Both the position numbers and the translations under genes were made by a program. The notes beneath the pieces were generated by a model, which saw only the letters and a list, made by a program, of their open reading frames with translations, was not told the origin of the DNA and ran no database searches. A DNA stretch of 64,000 nucleotides, from the NCBI RefSeq assembly GCF_021391395.1, contig NZ_CP090059.1:1535001-1599000 (forward strand). Reading direction: 5' to 3'. The DNA is from Sphingomonas cannabina (GTDB taxonomy: Bacteria > Pseudomonadota > Alphaproteobacteria > Sphingomonadales > Sphingomonadaceae). Below are positions 25,856 to 31,916 of this stretch, piece after piece. Position 1 is the first letter of the stretch, and each line of letters opens with the position of its first letter.

Positions 25856-26232
25856 GAGCGCCGTCCCTCCCGCGGCCCCAGGTCGAGGAAGCCGTCGAGC
25901 ACCGCGGCGGGGGTCTTCTCCCCGGCGGCAGACACCTGCACCCGCACCTTGGCGATCTCGGGGTCGTCGGTGGCGGTGCGCGTCACGCCGACCTGCCAGT
26001 CCTGTCCCAGCATCGCCACCTGATCGCCGCCGGTCGCGCCGAGCGTCAGCTCCGCCATCCGGTTCTCCGCCACCCACATCGCGGCGGCGCGGCGCTCCAT
26101 CGCGCGGGTCGAATCGATATGCTGCTCGACCGCGCCGATCAGCCCGACCGTGGCGATCGCCAGCACCACGAGCGCGACCAGCGCCTCGATCAGCGAGAAG
26201 CCTTCGCTGCCGGTCCCCCCCGCGGCTGTCAT
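25852..26232 (-). CDS. gspI: Type II secretion minor pseudopilin GspI
   Basis: A 126-residue prepilin. The leader MTAAGGTGSEG is cleaved before FSLIEALVALVVLAIATVGL, with Gly at -1, Phe at +1 and Glu at +5. The globular part has VAENRMAELTLG as in GspI. It forms part of the pseudopilus tip, normally with GspJ and GspK; neither of those is encoded here, since gspC begins within the gspI stop. It overlaps gspH by four bases. Confidence 0.9.
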   Translation of the reverse strand: MTAAGGTGSEGFSLIEALVALVVLAIATVGLIGAVEQHIDSTRAMERRAAAMWVAENRMAELTLGATGGDQVAMLGQDWQVGVTRTATDDPEIAKVRVQVSAAGEKTPAAVLDGFLDLGPREGRRS

Positions 26233-26660
26233 GGCGTCGACGCCGGCATGGCGACGGCGGTGAGGCCGTCGTAGCGGACGATCCAGCGCTGCCGCCCGCT
26301 GGTGACGGTGGCGACCAGCGGCTTGGCGGCGCCGTCGAGGCCCAACACCAGCGGGGGGCGCTCCGACAGCGTCATGGTGATGCCGCCGGGCATCCGGTGC
26401 GGATCGATCTCGGGCCGGCCGCCGGGGATGGTGCCGTCGGCATTGACCCGGGCGAAGCCGTAGCCGCCCTTGTCGGCGGTGAGCGCGATCATGCGGTCCC
26501 CCAGCATCGCATCGTCCGCCGCCGCCTGCAGCCTCAGCGCGAACCGCCGCGCCTCGCTCTCGACCGAAGGCGCACGGGTGGCGGCGCCGACGCTCAGCGA
26601 CACCGCGCCGGCGGCGATGCCGATGATGACGAGGACGATCAGCACCTCAACCAGGGTCAT
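26229..26660 (-). CDS. gspH: Type II secretion minor pseudopilin GspH
   Basis: A 143-residue pseudopilin from the ATG at 26660: MTLVEVLIVLVIIGIAAGAV is the transmembrane helix with Glu at +5, followed by a GspH globular part (ALRLQAAADDAMLGDRMIAL). This start leaves no leader peptide before the cleavage site. The in-frame upstream codons give LGEELG, with the needed Gly at -1, but they lie in an inserted palindromic repeat. Translation from a start as far as 26825 would make a leader of 55 residues. The Shine-Dalgarno GGGGAGGA seven bases upstream of 26660 is also repeat-derived. Gene identity is firm; the start is not. Confidence 0.85.
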   Translation of the reverse strand: MTLVEVLIVLVIIGIAAGAVSLSVGAATRAPSVESEARRFALRLQAAADDAMLGDRMIALTADKGGYGFARVNADGTIPGGRPEIDPHRMPGGITMTLSERPPLVLGLDGAAKPLVATVTSGRQRWIVRYDGLTAVAMPASTP

Positions 26661-26811
26661 CCCTAATTCCTCCCCGAGCTTGTCTCGGGGAGGGGGACCA
26701 GCCGAAGGCTGGTGGAGGGGACGACGGCGAAGCCGGCGCTGCGCGCCCCCCCTCCACCACCGGCTTCGCCGGCGGTCCCCCTCCCCGAGCGAGCTCGGGG
26801 AGGAACTAGGG
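26661..26811. repeat. Palindromic repeat (CCTCCCCG...GGTCCCCC type) between gspG and gspH
   Basis: Outer arms CCCTAATTCCTCCCCGAG and CTCGGGGAGGAACTAGGG enclose inner arms GGGGGACCAGCCGAAGGCTG/GGTGGAGGGG and CCCCTCCACCACCGGC/GGTCCCCC. It is a variant of the family at 30459, 56329, 62071 and 62927. It starts directly next to the gspH ATG and ends ten bases from the gspG stop. Confidence 0.85.
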
Positions 26812-26821
26812 TGCGCGATCC

Positions 26822-27256
26822 TCACTTCTTCCCCACGATGTCCGCGTCGAGCCCTTCGCCGCCGGGCTTGCCGTCCTTGCCGAGCGACATCAGCCGGAAC
26901 CCGCCGGGGGCAGGGGACTCATAGACATAGGGATGCCCCCACGGATCGACCGGCACCTCGGGCAGATAGCCCTCGGGCGACCAGGCCTGCGGGAGCGGCG
27001 GCATGGCCGGCTTCTCCGCCAGCGCCTTCAATCCCTGCGCGGTGGTCGGGTAATCCCCGTTGTCGAGCCGGTACATCTTGAGCGCGGCGCCGATAGTGCG
27101 CAGGTCGGTGGTCGCGGTGGTGACGCGGGCCTGGTCGGGCCGGTTGATGACGTTGGGGACGATCAGCGCGGCGATCAGCGCGATGATCACCAGCACCACG
27201 ATCATCTCGACCAGGGTCACGCCCGCCTCGCCCCCGCCTTCTCCGGCGCGGGACAC
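26822..27256 (-). CDS. gspG: Type II secretion major pseudopilin GspG
   Basis: A 144-residue major pseudopilin. The leader MSRAGEGGGEAG is cleaved before VTLVEMIVVLVIIALIAALI. The GspG globular part contains IGAALKMYRLDNGDYPTTAQ near the middle, then PWGHPYVYESP and the Ca-site region near GEGLDADIVG. I chose the GTG at 27256 because it gives a normal-length leader with AAGG upstream and leaves 76 bp to the divergent gspL. ATG codons at 27322 and 27334 would give 34-38-residue leaders and overlap the gspL control region. Confidence 0.9.
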   Translation of the reverse strand: MSRAGEGGGEAGVTLVEMIVVLVIIALIAALIVPNVINRPDQARVTTATTDLRTIGAALKMYRLDNGDYPTTAQGLKALAEKPAMPPLPQAWSPEGYLPEVPVDPWGHPYVYESPAPGGFRLMSLGKDGKPGGEGLDADIVGKK

Positions 27257-27290
27257 ACGAACCTTGCGGGCGGCGGCAAGCGCTGCCACG

Positions 27291-27308
27291 GTGTCACGAA
27301 ACTGTCGG
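27291..27308 (+). promoter_or_regulatory. Possible second Pho-box-like site between gspG and gspL
   Basis: GTGTCAC-GAAA-CTGTCGG: two TGTC half-sites exactly 11 bp apart with A-rich spacers (GAAAC, then AAAAC). The form resembles one 22-bp Pho box. It lies in the 76-bp gap between the divergent gspG and gspL starts, 25 bp from gspL. With only two half-sites, chance cannot be excluded. Confidence 0.4.
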
Positions 27309-27332
27309 AAAACAATGCGCATTCGCGGTCCC

Positions 27333-28484
27333 ATGGCCCTCGCCCGTGACACATCCATTACAGCGGAAGCGTGGGAAAACGCCAGCGCCCGCGCGCGCTC
27401 GTCCAATGGGGGTAGTGGCCCCGCCGGAGTCTGGACGCTCGACGGCGACGCGCTGACCGCCGCCGACGAGGACGGACCCGCCACCGTGCTGGTCCCCACC
27501 GAGGCGGTGCGGCTGGTCGCGGTCGACCTGCCGGTCGCCGGACGCGCCAAACGGCTGGCGGCGCTGCCCTTCGCGATCGAGGACATGATCGCCGAGCCGA
27601 TCGAGAGCGTGCATCTGGCGCTGGGCGCGGAAATCGCGCCGAAGCGGTTCCTCGTCGGGGTGGTGCGGCATGACCGCATGGCCGAATGGATCGCGCGACT
27701 CGAGGATGCCCGGCTCGACCATGCCGCGCTGGTGCCCGACGCGCTCGCCTTGCCGAGGCCCGGCGAGGGCGAATGGGCGGTCGAGCTCGGCACCACCCGC
27801 GCTCTCGTGCGTGCCGGCGACGGAACGGGCTTCGCCGTCCCCGCGCCGATGCTGCGCACAGCCTGGGAGGCAGCCGGCCGCCCGCGCGCGATCGCCTATG
27901 GCGCGCCGTTGCCGGAGGACATGGCGGCCGGCACCGGCGCCATCGCCGCCGAGCCGCTCGCGCGCCGAGTGCTCAACCCCGCGCTCGACCTCAGACAGGG
28001 TCTCTATGCCCGCCGTCGCAGCGCCGTGCCCGGCTTCGGCCGGCGCCTGGCGATGATCGCCGGGCTGGGGCTGCTCGCGCACACCGGCATCGCCGCCGCC
28101 GACACGCTGATGCTCCAGCGCATCGCCGACCGCCGCGCCGACGACCTCAAGACGCTGGTCGCCACCATGGCGCCGGGCGCGAACCTTGCGGGCGAGGACC
28201 TCGCCGGCACGATCGCCGACATGCTGCCGCCCGCCGGAGCGGGGGCAGGGGGCGCAGACCCCTTCCTGCCGGTCGCGGCGCGGATCTCGACCGCGCTTGC
28301 ACCGCTCGGCGGCACCGTTCCGGTCAAGGCGATGACCCTCGCCGACGGCATCTTCACCATGGCGATCGACTCGACCGATCCCGCGCTCGCCGCCCGCATC
28401 AACGCCGCGCTGCGCGAAGGCGGCGTGGAGGCGAAGGTCGCGACGGCGGCCGACGGCATCCGCATCACCGCGGAGGCGGCATGA
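27333..28484 (+). CDS. gspL: Type II secretion platform protein GspL
   Basis: A 383-residue protein. The N-terminal cytoplasmic domain is actin-like (VLVPTEAVRLVAVDLPVAGR, LAALPFAIEDMIAEPIESVH) and in family members binds GspE. One membrane span lies at about residues 232-252 (MIAGLGLLAHTGIAAAD). The periplasmic ferredoxin-like domain follows. The ATG at 27333 is used; an in-frame ATG at 27315 is an alternative. It is the first gene of gspL-M-E-F and overlaps gspM (ATGA). Confidence 0.9.
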   Translation: MALARDTSITAEAWENASARARSSNGGSGPAGVWTLDGDALTAADEDGPATVLVPTEAVRLVAVDLPVAGRAKRLAALPFAIEDMIAEPIESVHLALGAEIAPKRFLVGVVRHDRMAEWIARLEDARLDHAALVPDALALPRPGEGEWAVELGTTRALVRAGDGTGFAVPAPMLRTAWEAAGRPRAIAYGAPLPEDMAAGTGAIAAEPLARRVLNPALDLRQGLYARRRSAVPGFGRRLAMIAGLGLLAHTGIAAADTLMLQRIADRRADDLKTLVATMAPGANLAGEDLAGTIADMLPPAGAGAGGADPFLPVAARISTALAPLGGTVPVKAMTLADGIFTMAIDSTDPALAARINAALREGGVEAKVATAADGIRITAEAA

Positions 28485-28972
28485 CCGTGCTCCGCCTCAC
28501 CGACTCGCCGATCGTCGTGCGCCTGACCGCCTGGTGGGCCGGTCTCACCCGGCGCGAGAAGGTCATGGTCGGCGGGCTCGGCATCATCCTGGCGGCGCTG
28601 GTCCTCATCTTCGGCGTGGTGAAGCCGCTCCAGGCTGCCCGTGCCCAGGCACTTGCCGACATCCGCACCTACGACACGCTCAAGGCACGCGTCCGCGCCG
28701 CCGGCACGCTCGGCACCGCTCCCGGCCCGGCACCGCGCACCGGCGCTCCCGCGGAGGTCGTCACTGCCTCGGCGAACAGCTTCAACCTGACCGCGCAGAC
28801 CGAACCCACCCCCGGCGGCGTGCGTGCGACGATCGCCGAAGGGGGCTATGATGCGGTGATGAACTGGCTTGCCGACATCGCCCGCACCAGCAGCCTCTCG
28901 GTCACGCGTGTCGATATCCGCAAACGCCCGGCACCCGGCATGGTCAGCGCGACGGTGGAGTTCCGCGGATGA
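28481..28972 (+). CDS. gspM: Type II secretion platform protein GspM
   Basis: A 163-residue protein: short cytoplasmic tail with LTRREKVMVGGLG (the typical GspM motif), one membrane span (about residues 30-48), coiled region and a ferredoxin-like periplasmic domain (DAVMNWLADIARTSSLSVTR). It dimerises with GspL in the inner-membrane platform. Start and stop overlap gspL and gspE by four bases each, so L-M-E are tightly co-translated. Confidence 0.92.
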   Translation: MTVLRLTDSPIVVRLTAWWAGLTRREKVMVGGLGIILAALVLIFGVVKPLQAARAQALADIRTYDTLKARVRAAGTLGTAPGPAPRTGAPAEVVTASANSFNLTAQTEPTPGGVRATIAEGGYDAVMNWLADIARTSSLSVTRVDIRKRPAPGMVSATVEFRG

Positions 28973-30447
28973 CCGACACGCTCGTCGCCGCGCCGCCGCG
29001 GCTGCCCTACGGCTTCGCACGCCGCAGCGGCGTGCTGCTCCAGGCCGATCCCGGCGGCGTGGTGTGCCTCCACCGCCCCGACGCCTCGCTCGACGCGATC
29101 CTGGAGGTGCAGCGCATCGCCCCCTGGACCAGCTTCGTCCCGGTGACCGAGGAGGCATTCGCCGCCGAGCTGTCGCGCACCTACGGCGAAGGCGCCGCGC
29201 AGGCCGCCGAGTTCGAGATGGACGCGACCGACCTCGCCGCGCTCGCCGACTCGGCCGCGGCGGTCGACGATCTCCTCGACACCCGTGATGATTCGCCCGT
29301 CATCCGCCTGATCAACGCGCTGCTGCTCGAGGCGATCAAGGAAGGCGCCTCCGACGTCCATGTCGAGACCACCGAGAAAAGGCTGGTGGTCCGCTTCCGC
29401 ATCGACGGCGTGCTGCGCGACATCGTCGAGCCGCAGCGCGCGCTGGCGCCGCTGCTGGTCAGCCGCATCAAGGTGATGGCCAAGCTCGACATCGCCGAGA
29501 AGCGCGTGCCGCAGGACGGCCGCGTGACCCTGCGCATCGGCGGCCACGACGTCGACGCGCGCGTCTCGACCATCCCGACCCAGCATGGCGAGCGGGTGGT
29601 GATGCGCCTGCTCGAGAAGGGCTCGCTCAAGCTCGACCTCGGCGGCCTTGGCATGAGCGAGCGCGACCAGGAGGTGTTCACGCGCCTGCTCGACCGGCCG
29701 CACGGCATCCTGCTCGTCACCGGCCCGACCGGATCGGGCAAGACCACCACGCTCTACGCCGCGCTCACCCGCCTCAACGACCGCAAGCGCAACATCATGA
29801 CGGTCGAGGACCCGATCGAATACGAGCTGCCCGGCATCGCCCAGACCCAGGTCAACCCGCGCACCGACATGACCTTCGCCCGCGGCCTGCGCGCGATCCT
29901 GCGCCAGGACCCCGACGTGATCATGGTCGGCGAGATCCGCGACCACGAGACCGCGGAGGTCGCGGTGCGATCGGCGATGACCGGCCATTTCGTGCTGTCG
30001 ACGCTCCACACCAACAGCGCGATCGGGTCGGTCACGCGCCTGATCGACATGGGCGTCGAGCGCTATCTGCTCGCGCCGATGCTGGTCGGCCTCGCGGCGC
30101 AGCGGCTGGTGCGGCGGCTGTGCCCCGATTGCCGCTGGCAGGACGTCGCGACCGAGGCCGATTCGCGGCTGCTCGGCGGCGAGCTCAAGCCCGGCAAGCC
30201 GATCTGGCGCGCGGGCGGCTGCGACCATTGCCATGGCGAAGGCTATCGCGGCCGCGCCGGCATCTACGAGGTGGTGGCCATCGACGAGACGTTGCAGGCG
30301 ATGATCCACGAGGGCGCGTCGGAGGCCAAGCTCGAGAAGGAAGCGCGCAAGAAGAACCCGTCGCTGCTCGACGACGGCGTCGCCAAGGTCCGCGCCGGCA
30401 TCACGACGGTCGAAGAGGTCGCGCGCGTGACGCGCGAGGAGGGGTGA
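28969..30447 (+). CDS. gspE: Type II secretion ATPase GspE
   Basis: A 492-residue secretion ATPase. The N-terminal GspL-binding domain (about residues 1-100) is followed by VIRLINALLLEAIKEGASDV, Walker A GPTGSGKTTT at residues 252-261, Asp box VEDPIEYELPGIAQTQV, Walker B and His box (ILRQDPDVIMVGEIRDHETA, VLSTLHTNSA), and a tetracysteine zinc motif (LCPDC near residue 385, then GCDHCHGEGYRGR). It powers pseudopilus assembly from the cytoplasm. A palindromic repeat separates it from gspF. Confidence 0.96.
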   Translation: MTDTLVAAPPRLPYGFARRSGVLLQADPGGVVCLHRPDASLDAILEVQRIAPWTSFVPVTEEAFAAELSRTYGEGAAQAAEFEMDATDLAALADSAAAVDDLLDTRDDSPVIRLINALLLEAIKEGASDVHVETTEKRLVVRFRIDGVLRDIVEPQRALAPLLVSRIKVMAKLDIAEKRVPQDGRVTLRIGGHDVDARVSTIPTQHGERVVMRLLEKGSLKLDLGGLGMSERDQEVFTRLLDRPHGILLVTGPTGSGKTTTLYAALTRLNDRKRNIMTVEDPIEYELPGIAQTQVNPRTDMTFARGLRAILRQDPDVIMVGEIRDHETAEVAVRSAMTGHFVLSTLHTNSAIGSVTRLIDMGVERYLLAPMLVGLAAQRLVRRLCPDCRWQDVATEADSRLLGGELKPGKPIWRAGGCDHCHGEGYRGRAGIYEVVAIDETLQAMIHEGASEAKLEKEARKKNPSLLDDGVAKVRAGITTVEEVARVTREEG

Positions 30448-30458
30448 GTAGAGCCCGC

Positions 30459-30596
30459 AAGATCCTCCCCGGCACGGGGAGGAGGACCATGCGCAGCATG
30501 GTGGAGGGGGCTCTCCGCCAGCGACTCGCCAAGCGGCGAGCCCCCTCCACCACCGCCTTCGGCGGCGGTCCCCCTCCCCGTGCCGGGGAGGATCTT
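30459..30596. repeat. Palindromic repeat (GATCCTCCCCGGCACGGGGA type) between gspE and gspF
   Basis: Outer arms AAGATCCTCCCCGGCACGGG and CCGTGCCGGGGAGGATCTT enclose inner arms GGTGGAGGGGGCTC and GAGCCCCCTCCACC with small hairpins inside. The element fills nearly the whole 152-bp gap. Its right end GGGGAGGA lies eight to nine bases before the gspF ATG and is the only Shine-Dalgarno available. Confidence 0.9.
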
Positions 30597-30599
30597 TAA

Positions 30600-31823
30600 A
30601 TGCCCGCCTACGCCTACAAAGCGGCCGACAAGGCAGGCACCACCCGCAAGGGCATCGTCGAGGCTTCGTCTCCCGTCGCCGCCCGCGCGCTGCTGCGCGA
30701 GCAGGCGCTGCTGCCCCTATCGGTCGAGCCCGCGTCCGATCGCCGCGCGAGCTTCGGCGAGTTCCGCCTGCCGCGGCTGCGCAAGGGCGTCACCTCGCGC
30801 CAGCTCGCGACGCTCACCCGCCAGATCGCGACGCTGGTCGGCTCCGACATCCCGGTCGAGGAGGCGCTGCGCCTCGTCGCCACTCAATCGGATTCGGGTG
30901 CGGTCAGCTCGCTGCTGCTCGACGTGCGCGGCGCCATCCTCGACGGGCGCAGCTTCGCTTCGGCGCTCGGCAACCATCCGAAGGCCTTCCCCGAATTCTA
31001 CCGCGCCTCGGTCGCGGCCGGCGAGAGCTCGGGTCGGCTGGCGCATGTCCTCAACCACCTCGCCAATTTCGTCGAGACGCGCCAGGCCAACGGCCAGAAG
31101 CTCCAGCTCGCGCTGCTCTATCCGGCGCTGCTGGCGGTCGTATCGGTCGGCGTGATCGTGATGCTGATGATCTACGTCGTGCCGGACATCGTGCGCGTGT
31201 TCGTCTCGCGCGGCGCCGACCTGCCGTTCCTGACCCGAGCGCTGATCGCGATCAGCGCCTTCCTTCAGCATTACGGATTGTGGCTCGGCCTCGCGATCGT
31301 GGCGGGAAGCCTCGTGTTCGGCCGCTGGGCGAGCGTGCCCGCCAACCGCCTGAGACTCGATCGTTTCTTCGTCGAGCACCGCCCGTTCCGCCGCTTCGTC
31401 CGCCAGCACAACGCCGCCCGCTTCGCCGGCAGCCTGGCGACGCTGGTCGACAGCGCGGTGCCGCTGGTCGAGGCGCTCCAGGCCGCCGCGGCGGTCACCC
31501 CCAACCGTTGGATCCGCGAGCGCGCCTTCAACGTCGCGACGCGCGTGCGCGAAGGGCTCAGCCTGCGCGCGGCGATGGCCGAGGCCAATGTCTTTCCGAC
31601 GATGCTGACCGCGCTGGTCGCGAGCGGCGAGAGCTCGGGCAAGCTCGCCCCCGCGCTCGGCCGCGCGTCATCGGAGCTGGAGCGCGAGCTCGATGCGCTG
31701 GTCGCGACCTTGGTCGCGCTGGTCGAGCCGATGGTGCTGCTGCTGATGGGCGGCATGGTGCTGCTGATGGTGCTTGCGATCCTGCTGCCGATCATCAACC
31801 TCAACAATCTGGTGACGTTGTAG
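30600..31823 (+). CDS. gspF: Type II secretion inner-membrane protein GspF
   Basis: A 407-residue polytopic protein with the duplicated T2SSF domain. The N-terminus is MPAYAYKAADKAGTTRKGIV, then TSRQLATLTRQIATLVGSDI, and the repeated EFYRASVAAGESSGRL and TALVASGESSGKLAPAL motifs of the two halves. Three membrane spans are predicted (two central, one C-terminal). It is the platform core that GspE acts on. It is the last gene of gspL-M-E-F. Its ribosome-binding site is provided by the repeat upstream. Confidence 0.95.
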   Translation: MPAYAYKAADKAGTTRKGIVEASSPVAARALLREQALLPLSVEPASDRRASFGEFRLPRLRKGVTSRQLATLTRQIATLVGSDIPVEEALRLVATQSDSGAVSSLLLDVRGAILDGRSFASALGNHPKAFPEFYRASVAAGESSGRLAHVLNHLANFVETRQANGQKLQLALLYPALLAVVSVGVIVMLMIYVVPDIVRVFVSRGADLPFLTRALIAISAFLQHYGLWLGLAIVAGSLVFGRWASVPANRLRLDRFFVEHRPFRRFVRQHNAARFAGSLATLVDSAVPLVEALQAAAAVTPNRWIRERAFNVATRVREGLSLRAAMAEANVFPTMLTALVASGESSGKLAPALGRASSELERELDALVATLVALVEPMVLLLMGGMVLLMVLAILLPIINLNNLVTL

Positions 31824-31850
31824 GCATCGCCGGCTCCAGTGTGGCGATGC
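31824..31850 (+). terminator. Possible weak terminator after gspF
   Basis: GCATCGCC and GGCGATGC form an 8-bp stem starting right after the gspF stop, followed by GTTGATTTCCC with only a short T run. A second small hairpin (TTGGCCGGCGGCCAA then GCTTTGTT) is at 31869-31891. Either could end the gsp transcript; neither is a strong terminator. Confidence 0.35.
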
Positions 31851-31916
31851 GTTGATTTCCCACATTCTTTGGCCGGCGGCCAAGCTTTGTTAACCAAGGC
31901 GCGTTAGCCCGGCAGG

